NCBI GenBank assembly: GCA_016169945.1
Contig: JADLSH010000348.1
Coordinates: 1 to 64,000 of the forward strand
Reading direction: 5' to 3'
Origin: Trachythela sp. YZ-2020
Lineage: Eukaryota > Cnidaria > Anthozoa > Malacalcyonacea > Clavulariidae
DNA length: 64,000 nucleotides
Made by a program: the position numbers and the translations under genes. This document shows positions 12,826-23,209 of the stretch, piece after piece; position 1 is the stretch's first letter; every line of letters starts with the position of its first letter. The notes below the pieces were generated by a model, which saw only the letters and a list, made by a program, of their open reading frames with translations, was not told where the DNA came from and did not search any database.

Positions 12826-14417
12826 AATGAGAATGAAAATGTCTGCATAGGTCTGCAGAGCATTAATTAGATGTCAGCTTAAGTAAAAACGAGGTCTACT
12901 TGCATTAAACGAGATGTTCAGGCGTCTCATTATGCGCCAGTGAACTGTTCGACCAGTTTGAGGTCCGATTGGAGAGGGTTATCTCAATTAATATGAAATT
13001 CTTGAAATTACTCACACCTCTTCCAGCCCCTTTTACCTCTAATTCTTTCTCTTTTTCACTATTAAAAATAAATTATGTCAAGCTCCATTTTGGAAAGTCA
13101 CAGAATATTGAAGAGATATGTTAGATTGCTCTGGACCCTAAAACTCCTTCCTTGCTAATTTAGTAAAATCTCTGTAGAAAGAATAACGTTATTCTTGTGA
13201 TTGTAGAAAGTGGATAACTTTTGTGTCGGGCTAATTTTTAAATGCTATTTTTCCTGTCTACTTCTAGGTAATGAGAATAAAGTAAAACAGCTCCTACATA
13301 GATCTGTAGACAATGGGAATTAGAAGTCAGGAAGTATAATGAGTTCTACTTGCATTACACAAGATATTCTAGTCCCACATGTGCTTGATCAACCTATCGG
13401 GCAACGTGGTACAAATACAAAAGGGAAGCTGATGGTGCGTTTGAGGTCCGATTGGAGAGGGTTACCCAATATGAAATTCTTCAAATTACTCACCTCTCTT
13501 CAACCCTTGACCTCATTTTTAATATTTTTCACTATTACAAATAAATTAGCCCAGTTTGGAAATTCCCAGAATATTGAGAGATATGCCAGATTGCTCTGGC
13601 AACTCCTTTCTTGCTAATTTTAGTAAAAATCTAGTAGGAAGAATATTGTGTATTTTTGTGATTGTAGAAAGTGGATAACTTTTGGTGTCGGCCTAATATT
13701 AAATGCTATTCTTCTTGTCTACTTCTAGGTAATGAGAATAAAGTAAAACAGCTCCTATATAGGTCTGTAGACATTAATTAGATGTCAGCAAGTAAACGAG
13801 GTCTACTTGCATTAAACAGCAGATGTTCAGGCGTCCCACATGCGCTTTCTGGTGAACTGTCTCGATTCAGTTTGAGGTCCGATTGGAGAGGGTTATCCAA
13901 TTAATATGAAATTCTTTGAAATATACCATTTCACCCTCTTCCGGCCCTTGACCTCAATTTTTTTCTTCCTCTTTTTTCACTATTAAAATAAATTGAAGTA
14001 AAGCCCATTTTGGAAAGTCCCAGAATATTAGAGATATGTTAGATTGCTCTGGACCAAAACTCCTTCCTTGTTAATTTAGTAATAAAATCTCGTAGAAAGA
14101 ATAACGTTATTTTTGTGATTGTAGAAAGTGGATAACTTTTGTGTCATAATAATTTTAAATGCTATTTTTCCTGTCTACTTCTAGGTAATGAGAATAAAGT
14201 AAAACAGCTCCTACATAGATCTGTAGACATGAATTAGAAGTCAGGAAGTATATGAGTTGTACTTGCATAACACAAGATGTTCTATGTCCCACATAATGCT
14301 TAATTGATCAAACTATAGGAACGGGTATAGCAATACAAAAAGTGAAGCTAATGTGCGTTTGAGGTCCGATTGGAGAGGTTACCTGGTCATGAAATTCTTT
14401 CAAATTACTCACCGCTC

Positions 14418-14526
14418 TGTTATGTTCTCACGTATATAGTTTAATACCAAATCACTAAATACTTTACATCTATATATACAGATCTATAACACATTGATAT
14501 CAGTCACGTGATAGGATTACGTAACA
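14418..14526 (-). repeat. 3' LTR of the nested gypsy element (109 bp)
   Basis: It starts TGTTATG and ends GTAACA on the plus strand, giving matching TGTTA/TAACA termini. Against the other LTR it has three substitutions, three internal single-base insertions and one extra terminal base. The length is far below that of typical LTRs, yet the flanking polypurine tract and the partner LTR fix its borders. A TATATATA segment lies inside. Confidence 0.85.
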
Positions 14527-14536
14527 TCCTTTCTCC
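14527..14536 (-). other. Polypurine tract
   Basis: The minus strand reads GGAGAAAGGA immediately before the TGTTAC start of the 3' LTR. This is the expected position and composition for the plus-strand DNA primer of an LTR retrotransposon. Confidence 0.75.
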
Positions 14537-14902
14537 AATAAATGAGACATTACATATACTATTAACATACTAACTGACATACTAAAGTTAAACCACTACT
14601 GTTCTTAACTTATGACTATGTAATACTAAGTGTTCTTTTTTTTTCATTCTTATTTTTAAAATCCAAGTTCCAAAAAGTTCTAAGTAAGTTCACTGTTGTT
14701 AAAGCTCAAAGTTCAAAACTCAAGGATAATCAGTTTGTTCATTCCATAAGATCATCATTTCACAACGTAGTCCTGCAGGTAGAGTGGTTTTCTTCTTGCA
14801 CGCTTTTGGCCTCAGCTGACCTTTCTACTGTTGGTTCCTTCCGGAACTCCATGTTCATCATCATTGTTGGTCGTTGTCTCAGGCGCTGTGTGTTGATCCT
14901 CA

Positions 14903-15340
14903 TTATTGTTCGTGAGCTGACACATCATTTCTACTTCCTATCACTGCTGGTGTTTCCGGTTGAATTTCGATAATAGATTTTCTACTATTATTCGGTTCCG
15001 TCTGAAGCGGTTGTTCGTTCGGCTCCGTTGTCTTCTTAATATTCACTTCTATTTCGTCGGAAACTTCCCTATCGGTTTTCCACTTCAGTATGAACCTGTT
15101 CGTCATATCTTCTTTTAACTGTTGCTCGATCCCATGATTTCTGTCCCAGTCTAAATGGTCGCATTCATTAACAATATCTTCTTCTTCTAACGCACTGTAG
15201 ATCCTTCTGCCCCTTTGTTGTAGTAATCTGCCTGTTTGTCGCGTTTTAATTTCTTCCTGCTGATTCATGACCTTTCCATGTGGAACTCTTTCTGGCTTGA
15301 GCAATTCCGGTTGTGATCGGTATGAGAAGGGGTTTTGCAT
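14903..15340 (-). pseudogene. Integrase C-terminal tail remnant
   Basis: An open stretch of 145 codons on the minus strand. It starts MQNPFSYRSQPELLKP and continues with a charged, Glu/Lys/Gln-rich tail (for example EEEDIVNECDHLDWDRN). This is in the position of the variable tail after the integrase core. It overlaps the end of the core in another frame (the ORLLGRRCKT-like segment at about 15340), so a frameshift separates it from the core. No chromodomain could be recognised. It would be part of the Pol polyprotein, not a separate gene. Confidence 0.55.
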
Positions 15341-15990
15341 CGCCTCCCAAGTAGTCTCTGGGCTGGGCTGATTCCATTCCTTCGGTGGGGTGTTTCTCTG
15401 TGCCAGATAGCCAGGTATGGATCATTTCCGTGTCGACTGCCTTCGTATAAGTTTCTATTCGCAGTTTTCACGGCTGGGACTCGCCTTTCCATTTGCCTGC
15501 TGATGACCAGGCTGCTTACACGATGCTCGAATCCCCAGAGTTTTGCAAAAGTTGCCAAACTTCTCGGAAATGAACTGACTGCCATTGTCACTGATCAGAA
15601 CATCGGGAACTCCATTTCGAGCAAATATGGCTTATATCTTCCGGATGCATGTGCTTGCTTTGATGTCTTCAAGGCGGTTGATTTCCCAAAAATTGGAGTA
15701 ATAGTCTACCAATACGAGATAGTTCTTGTCATAAAGTTAGTAAAAATGTTCGCTCCTAGCTTCTCCCAAGGTCGCTCTGTTATCTCGTGACTCATCAATG
15801 TCTCCTTCTGTTGTGCAGTCTCATATCTTCGACACGTCTCGCACTGGCCAATAAATTCCTTCATCTCTGCACTCATCCTGGCCAAAACATACATTCACGT
15901 GCTCTTCTAAGACAATCCATTCACACCAATGTGGGATTGGTGTACATCAAGCTTTCATTTGCCGTCGTGTTCCTTTAGGGATGACCTCAA
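15265..15990 (-). pseudogene. Integrase remnant (zinc-binding and core domains)
   Basis: Read on the minus strand. An HHCC zinc-binding motif is visible as HQSHIGVNG near 15940 followed by GQCETCRRY near 15840. The core begins after ERPWEKLGANIF, where the family's first catalytic Asp is replaced by Asn. The second catalytic Asp is intact in DVLISDNGSQFIS (about 15565-15605). The third acidic residue region (ANGKA) is present, but the frame shifts there. Further on, NGISPAQRLLGRR matches the end of the core. The domain would insert element cDNA into the genome. The Asn substitution and at least two frameshifts make it inactive. Confidence 0.7.
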
Positions 15991-16239
15991 TCGTTCCCTG
16001 AAGACGAGACCATCATATACGCTAAGTTCATCTCTGTAGCTGGAAATACGAATGTATTGTAGATGGTAGGTCTTTTCTTTTCTTCAGGCCACCCCATCTG
16101 TATAACTCTTTTCAGCATTTTTGTAAGATCTCGTCTTTTCTATATCGATTTTGATCTGCTCTTGTCTTTCTTTTGGAAGGGGGAATGGCTTTGAGTGCGT
16201 TGATTCTTTCAAATTCTCGCTTGTGTAATAATTTGTCGC

Positions 16240-16935
16240 TGTTACTTAGAAGGCTCTGTTATGTATCTGCCAGGTACATCTGGGATCCAGGTTTATATAA
16301 AAATGTGGTTACGTCCTCATATTTCTGTATGCTCAATAGCATACCCTGAATACTGTGTTTGGGTGCATTGTGAGCGGTTTCTGCACAATGGCTTCCAATG
16401 GCTTGTGTGGTCATTCTCTATAGTTACTCTTCTCCCATAAGCATACTGGTCGAACTTGAATGGAGCGCAAACACTACTGATAACATTTTTCAATTTGCGC
16501 ATATCTGGTTTCGAGCATCTGTAAGAAGCGCGACTTCATGAACGCGACGGTTGTCCTTTCTGTAAAGGTGCTGCTGCTCCCAAGCCTTTTTCGCCAGCAT
16601 CGCACTGATGGTCAATTCTTCTTCTGATTGTAATATTTAAGCACCGGTGTTGTGGTCACCATACTCTTGATCTTCTTAAAGGCGGTGTCGTGTTCATGCA
16701 TCCACATCCATTCTGCCTCTTTCTGTGTAAGCTGTCGTAGGGGCTCTGTCACGGCTGATAAACGTGGCATGAACTTTGCCAAATAATTGACAAATCCACA
16801 TATCCTTCGTACATCCTTCACATCTTTAGGCTTGGGCATGTTGACAATGGCTTCGATCTTTTCTGGATCTGGTTTTAACCCTTCTGATGTGACGAGATGA
16901 CCCATGAATGGTATCTCTGTGCAACACAGCTCCAA
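16240..16935 (-). pseudogene. RT thumb/connection and RNase H remnant
   Basis: The open stretch 16612-16935 carries FMGHLVTSEGLKPDPEKIEA and a VRRICGFVNYLAKFMPRLS segment, which is the standard RT thumb/connection of gypsy Pol. Downstream, in broken frames, are RNase H-like pieces: QKGQP, a segment ending MLSVVFALH, and KFDQYAYGRRVTIENDH. RNase H would remove the RNA strand during replication. Frames change at least three times across the region. Confidence 0.7.
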
Positions 16936-16959
16936 CTTTCCTTTGTTGAGCAGACTCCT

Positions 16960-17572
16960 TCTCTCTGCATTTCATCAGAAAATTTGTCAAGTTTCTGTTG
17001 TGATCAGTTGTTTAGCTTCTTCACTGGTGTTGCCAACCCCATATACCACCATGTCGTCATGGATAATGATTACTCCTTCTAGTCGTTCCAACAGCTTGGA
17101 GAATTCTTTTCTGGAAGATCTCTGATGCGACGCTAATCCCAAATGGCAGTCGTTTCCATCGATATCTTAAACGGTGTATTAAATGTTGTCAGCTTGCTAG
17201 AATCTTCGTCCAACACGACGTGCCAATAACCATTTCGAGCGTCGACCTTCGTGAATACCTTGGCTTTTGCTATGTCTGGCATTACGTCTTCGATGACCGG
17301 TATGGGGTATCTCTCACGTTTATGGGCTTTATTGAGCTGTTTGGGATCGATACAGATGCGTAGATCACCAGGATGACTTTGTTGCAACAACCATATTGCT
17401 GACCCAGTCTGTGGGCTCGTCGACTATCTTGTATAACCTCAAGTTCCGTTAGTCGTGCTAATTCTTCTCTTAACTTCGCTTTCAGAGCTAGTGGCACCCG
17501 TCTTGATGGCGCTGTCGTCGCGGGTATTGTCGGATCTACTTCGAGATGTTGCTCTCCTTCTAACGTACCCAA
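16960..17572 (-). pseudogene. Reverse transcriptase palm/fingers remnant
   Basis: The N-terminal part reads LEVDPTIPATTAPSRRVPLA followed by LKAKLREELARLTELEVI (17430-17572). After a frameshift it continues GDLRICIDPKQLNKA, then VFTKVDARNGYWHVVLDE, which holds the first catalytic Asp, and LTTFNTPF (17133-17390). After another shift it gives IIIHDDMVVYGVG near 17040-17080; the catalytic Asp pair is intact, with His before it. All diagnostic RT blocks are present in the right order but in three frames, so the enzyme is not encoded intact. Confidence 0.8.
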
Positions 17573-17604
17573 TTCTCCGTCAAATACATCCGAAAATTCT
17601 TCAA

Positions 17605-17962
17605 CTATTTGTGTTTCTGTTTGGTTTTCGTTGACTGTTGTTTTGTTGCGTGTTCGTTTTCAGTTGCTACTTGATCTATTTGCTCAAAATTCTCATTATG
17701 TATTTCGACAATTCCCATGTGTTGTATTGCTTTAGCTCCAAGTAGTGGTGTTAAATTTTCTTGTACCATGAATTCTAGAATACTTCTTGTCATTTTTCGG
17801 ATTTCTTATTGTCAGGCGGCAAGTTCCTTTTGGCTTCAATTCAGTCTTGTTCCACATCTGTAGAGTGCGATCGGTCGGTTTGATTTTCGCCCGTTAAATA
17901 CTTGATTGGTAATACGTTTACTGTCGCCCCGCAATCTACATGGAATTTAATAGATTTTCCTC
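17605..17962 (-). pseudogene. Retropepsin (aspartic protease) remnant
   Basis: The active-site loop reads FHVDCGATVNVLP on the minus strand, with the DCGAT codons at 17922-17936. The D-C-G-A-T form is a known variant of D-S/T-G. The later stretch LTPLLGAKAIQHMG (about 17705-17755) corresponds to the conserved hydrophobic-Gly region at the end of the protease. The two parts are in different frames. It would cleave the Gag-Pol polyprotein. Confidence 0.7.
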
Positions 17963-18954
17963 TTACAAGCATTTTAGCGTATACTTCTCTAGACTGTTGT
18001 TGACCAATCGAGCTATCTTGTCTGGTTTTACAGTCACGCTATCGATGTATTCAGAATCAGAGCTCGAGTCGGGTTCTTTAACTTGGTTCGTATTGTCTCT
18101 TTTGCTTTGCCTGCACTGCCTTGCGAAATGATTCCTCTTCCCACACGAGTTACACCTCTCGCCCCAAGCTGGGCAGGATTCTCGACCAAATTTATGCTTT
18201 AATCCGCAATATCCACACGCTTTGTATTGTGTTGGTTCTTGTTTGAATTCATTATACTTTGCTTTGTTTCGTGCTCCGCCCTCCTTTGTCTTCGTTCTGG
18301 TTGATTTCACTTTGTTTACGTCGTCTCGTCTGCCTTGATCGTTTATCTGTCTAATTTGTGAATTAGATGCTTCTAAACTTCGGCATATTTCGATATCTGC
18401 TGTAGGCTTAGCTTTGAATGCTCGTAGCAGTCGTTTTCGCGTGTTAGCATCGATGACTCCAGAACAATTCTATCGCGAATAAGCGAATCTTGCAAACAAT
18501 CACAGAAACCACACGTTTGTGCCAGTGTTCTTAATTTGGCCACGTATTCGTCAATAGTTTCCCATCGTGCTGAACGCGGCTGTTGAAGATGTATCTTTCA
18601 TAGGTTTCATTCATTTCGCCGATTGCATACTTGCCGAATTCGTCAATGATCTTTGTCAACTTTCGCTTGTTCTCCGGTGCCAAATCAAAACTGTTGTAGA
18701 TTTTGACAGCCTCTTGTCCTATGCAGTATAGAAATAAAGCCACTCGATATTCTTCCAGTCTGATTGTTTTGCTGTGCTACAATTGTATAGTTCTCCCAGC
18801 GTTGTTTGTATGCTTTCCAATTCTCCGCTTTATTTCTTGACTTCAAATCTAATCCTATTGGCGGTTGTATTCCATGTATAATTTGGGAGTTTGAGACTTG
18901 TTCAGCTCCCGCATTTGCCAATGGGTTCGTTGCCTCGTCTGGGATATCTTCCAT
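17963..18954 (-). pseudogene. gag remnant with CCHC zinc knuckle
   Basis: The start chosen is the ATG at 18954 (MEDIPDEATNPLANAG), about 40 bases after the primer site. The capsid-like region follows with NWKAYKQRWENYTI and, after a frameshift, FLYCIGQEAVKIYNSFDL. A segment with KLRTLAQTCGFCDCLQDSL appears after another shift near 18490-18550. The nucleocapsid end has a canonical C-X2-C-X4-H-X4-C knuckle (CNSCGKRNHFARQC, 18113-18154), preceded by a second Cys-rich segment, CGYCGLKHKF. Gag would package the element RNA. At least three frame changes disable it. Confidence 0.75.
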
Positions 18955-18990
18955 CCTATCTTGAAGTTTGAATTTCGTTATATATATTTC

Positions 18991-19008
18991 ATCCCTCCGC
19001 TGCCACCA
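18991..19008 (-). other. Primer-binding site of the nested gypsy element
   Basis: Directly adjoining the inner end of the 5' LTR, the minus strand reads TGGTGGCAGCGGAGGGAT. It begins with the TGG that pairs with a tRNA CCA end. Zero spacing to the LTR and the agreement with the left-edge element support the call. Confidence 0.65.
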
Positions 19009-19113
19009 TGTTATGTTCTCATGCATATAGTTTAATACCAAATCACTAAATACTTTACATCTATATATACAGACTATAACACGTGATATCAGTCACGTGA
19101 TAGATTACGTAAC
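19009..19113 (-). repeat. 5' LTR of the nested gypsy element (105 bp)
   Basis: It starts TGTTATG and ends GTAAC on the plus strand. The terminal base present in the other LTR is missing or changed. It is followed at once by satellite monomer sequence (ccccttgatctcc). Confidence 0.85.
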
Positions 19114-22100
19114 CCCTTGATCTCCTTTTTATATTTTTCATTATTAAAATAAATTAAGAAAGCCCAGTTTGGAAATTCCAGAATATTAGAGATATGCCAG
19201 ATTGCTCTGGCAACTCCTTTCTTGCTAATTTAGTAAAAATCTCGTTGGAAGAATATCGTGTATTTTGTGATTGTAGAAAGCGGATAACTTCGGTGTCGGC
19301 CTAATATTAAATGGTATTCTTCCTGTCTACTTCTAGGTAATGAGAATAAAGTAAAACAGCTCCTACATAGGTCTGTAGACATTAATTAGATGTCAGCAAG
19401 TAAACGAGGTCTACTTGCATTAAACGAGATGTTCAGGCGTCCCACATGCGCTTGGTGAACTGTCTGACCAGTTTGAGGTCCGATTGGAGAGGGTTATCAA
19501 TTAATATGAAATTCTTGAAATTACTCACCTCTTAGCCCTGACCTCAATTTTTCTTTTCACTATTAAAATAAATTACAAGCCCATTTGGAAAGTCCCAGAA
19601 TATTAGAGATATGTTAGATTGCTCTTGACCCTAAAACTCCTTCCTTGCTAATTTAGTAAATCTCGTGAAAGAATAACGTTATTTTTGTGATTGTGAAAGT
19701 GGATAACTTTTGTGTCGGGCTAATTTTGAATGCTATTTTTCCTGTCTACTTCTAGGTAATGACAATAAAGTAAAACAGCTCCTACCTAGATCTGTAGACA
19801 TGAATTAGAAGTCAGGAAGTATATGAGATCTACTTGCATTACAGAAGATGGTCTGGCGTCCCACATGTGTGATCAACCTATCGAACGGGTACAAATACAA
19901 AAGGAAGTACGTGCGTTTGAGGTCCGATTGGAGAGGGTTACCAATATGAAATTCTTCAAATTACTCAACCTCTTCAACCCTTGACCTCATTTTTAATATT
20001 TTTCACTATTAAAATAAATTAAGAAAGCCCAGTTTGGAAATTCCCAGAATATTAGAGATATGCCAGATTGCTCTGGCAGCTCCTTTCTTGCTAATTTAGT
20101 AAAAATCTAGTAGGAAGAATATTGTGTATTTTTGTGATTGTAGAAAGCGGATAACTTTGGTGTCGGCCTAATATTAAATGCTATTCTTCTTGTCTACTTC
20201 TAGGTAATGAGAATAAAGTAAAACAGCTCCTATATAGGTCTGTAGACATTGATTAGATGTCAGCAAGTAAACGAGGTCTACTTGCATTAAACGAGATGTT
20301 CAGGCGTCCCACATGCGCTTGGTGAACTGTCTGACCAGTTTGAGGTCCGATTGGAGAGGGTTATCCAATTAATATGAAATTCTTGAAATTACTCACCCCT
20401 CTTCCGCCCCTTGACCTCAATTTTTCTCTTTTTCACTATTAAAATAAATTAAGCAAGCCCATTTTGGAAAGTCCCAGAATATTAGAGATATGTTAGATTG
20501 CTCTGGACCCTAAAACTCCTTCCTTGCTAATTTAGTAAAAATCTCGTAGAAAGAATAACGTTATTTTTGTGATTGTAGAAAGTGGATAACTTTTGTTTCG
20601 GGCTAATTTTAAATGCTATTTTTCCTGTCTACTTCTAGGTAATGAGAATCAAGTAAAACAGCTCCTACATAGATCTGTAGACATGAATTAGTAGCCAGGA
20701 AGTATATGAGTTCTACTTGCATTACACAAGATGTTCTGGCGTCCCACATGTGCTTGATCAAACTATCGGAACGGGTATAAATACAAAAGGGAAGTACGTG
20801 CGTTTGAGGTAGGATTGGAGAGGGTTACCCAATATGAAATTCTTCAAATTACTCACCCCTCTTCAACCCCTTGACCTCATTTTTAATATTTTTCACTATT
20901 AAAATAAATTAAGAAAGCCCAGTTTGGAAATTCCCAGAATATTAGAGATATGGCAGATTGCTCTGGCAACTCCTTTTCTTACTAATTTAGTAAAAATCTA
21001 GTAGGAAGAATATCGTGTATTTTTGTGATTGTAGAAAGCGGATAACTTTGGTGTCGGCCTAATATTAAATGCTATTCTTCTTGTCTACTTCTAGGAAATG
21101 AGAATAAAGTAAAACAGCTCCTACATAGATCTGTTGACATGAATTAGAAGTCAGGAAGTATATGAGTTCTACTTGCATTACACAAGATGTCTGGCGTCCC
21201 ACATGTGCTTGATTAAACTATCGGAACGGGTATATATACAAAAGGAAGTACGTGCGTTTGAAGTCCGATTGGAGAGGGTTACCCAATATGAATTTCTTCA
21301 AATTACTCACCCCTCTTCAGCCCCTTGACCTCATTTTTTATATTTTTCACTATTAAAATACATTAAGAAAGCCCAGTTTGAAATTCCCAGAATATTAGAG
21401 ATATTCCGGATTGCTCTTGCAACTCCTTTCTTGCTAATTTAGTAAAAATATCGTAGGAAGAATATCGTGTATTTTTGTGATTGTAGAAAGCGGATAACTT
21501 CGGTGTCGGCCTAATATTAAATGCTATTCTTCCTGTCTACTTCTAGGTAATGAGAATAAAGTAAAACAGCTCCTACATAGGTGTGTGAGACATTAATTAG
21601 AAGTCAATAACTAAACGAGGTCTACTTGAATTAAACGAGATGTTCAGGCATCCCATGCGCTTGCTTGAACTGTCTGACCAGGTATAAATACAAAGTAGAA
21701 GTAAGTGCGCTTGAGGTCCGATTGGAGAGTGTTATCCAATTAATATGGAGTTCTTGAAATTGCTCACCCTCTTCCGCCCCTTGACCTCAATTTTTCTCTT
21801 TTTGACTATTAAAATAAATTAAACAATCCCATTTTGGAAATTCCCAGAATATTAGAGATATGCCAGATTGCTCTGGCAACTCCTTTCTTGCTAATTTAGT
21901 AAAAATCTCGTAGGAAGAATATCGTGTATTTTTGTGATTGTAGAAAGTGGATAACTTTTGTGTCGGCCTAATATTAAATGCTATTTTCCTGTCTACTTCT
22001 AGGTAATGAGAATAAAGTAAAACAGCTTCTACATAGGTCTGTAGACATTAATTAGAAGTCAATAGCTGAACGAGGTTTACTCGCATTAAACGAGATGTTC

Positions 22101-23209
22101 AGGCGTCCCACATGCACTTGCTTGAACTGTCTGACCAGGTATAAATACAAAATAGAAGTAAGTGCGTTTGAGGTCCGATTGGAGAGGGTTATCCAATTAA
22201 TATGAAATTCTTGAAATTACTCACCCCTCTTCCGCCCCTTGACCTCAATTTTTCTCTTTTTGACTATTAAAATAAATTAAGCAATCCCATTTTGGAAATT
22301 CCCAGAATATTAGAGATATGCCAGATTGCTCTGGCAACTCCTTTCTTGCTAATTTAGTAAAAATCTCGTAGGAAGAATATCGTGTATTTTTGTGATTGTA
22401 GAAAGTGGATAACTTTTGTGTCGGGCTAATTTTAAATGCCATTTTTCCTGTCTACTTCTAGGTAATGAGAATAAAGTAAAACAGCTTCTACATAGGTCTG
22501 TAGACATTAATTAGAAGTCAATAACTGAACGAGGTTTACTCGCATTAAACGAGATGTTCAGGCGTCCCACATGCGCTTGCTTGAACTGTCTGACCAGGTA
22601 TAAAAACAAAGTAGAAGTAAGTGCGTTTGAGGTCCGATTGGAGAGGGTTATCCAATTAATATGGAATTCTTGAAATTACTCACCCCTCTTCCGCCCCTTT
22701 ACCTCAATTTTTCTCTTTTTCACTATTAAAATAAATTAAGCAAGCCCATTTTGGAAAGTCCCAGAATATTTGAGATATGTTAGATTGCTCTGGCACCTAA
22801 AACTCCTTTCTTGCTAATTTAGTAAATATCTCGTAGAAAGAATAACGTTATTTTTGTGATTGTAGAAAGTGGATAACTTTTGTGTCGGGCTAATTTTAAA
22901 TGCTATTTTTCCTGTCTACTTCTAGGTAATGAGAATAAAGTAAAACAGCTCCTACATAGATCTGTAGACATGAATTAGAAGTCAGGAAGTATATGAGTTC
23001 TACTTGCATTACACAAGATGTTCTGGCGTCCCACATGTGCTTGATCAACCTATCGGAACGGGTACAAATACAAAAGGGAAGTACGTGCGTTTGAGGTCCG
23101 ATTGGAGAGGGTTACCCAATATGAAATTCTTCAAATTACTCACCCCTCATCAACCCCTTGACCTCATTTTTAATATTTTTCACTATTAAAATAAATTAAG
23201 AAAGCCCAG

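Larger units (their letters stand above)
3560..14417 (+). repeat. About 457 bp tandem satellite, left block (roughly 23 monomers)
   Basis: Head-to-tail copies are marked by the phrase cagaatattagagatatg recurring about every 455-480 bases. Two monomer types alternate. Type A carries gccagattgctctggcaac and a GCGCTTGGCTGAACTG segment. Type B carries ttagattgctct, gaataacgttattttt and TGCTTGATCAAACTATC. Both carry a TATAAATA motif and GAGGTCCGATTGG. The first monomer (about 3560-3860) has an internal deletion. Compared with the right block, copies here contain many extra or missing one- to three-base segments. The block ends abruptly at the LTR of the nested gypsy element. Confidence 0.9.
14418..19113 (-). 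mobile_element. Complete but dead Ty3/gypsy retrotransposon with very short LTRs
   Basis: A 4.7 kb element on the minus strand, inserted in the 457 bp satellite. It has paired LTRs (109 and 105 bp), a primer site touching the 5' LTR, gag with a CCHC knuckle, protease, RT, RNase H and integrase, and a polypurine tract touching the 3' LTR. The order gag-PR-RT-RH-IN is that of Ty3/gypsy. Every domain is broken by frameshifts. Satellite monomer sequence stops at the left LTR and resumes at the right LTR, missing only about five bases of the monomer. I could not find a target-site duplication. Confidence 0.88.
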
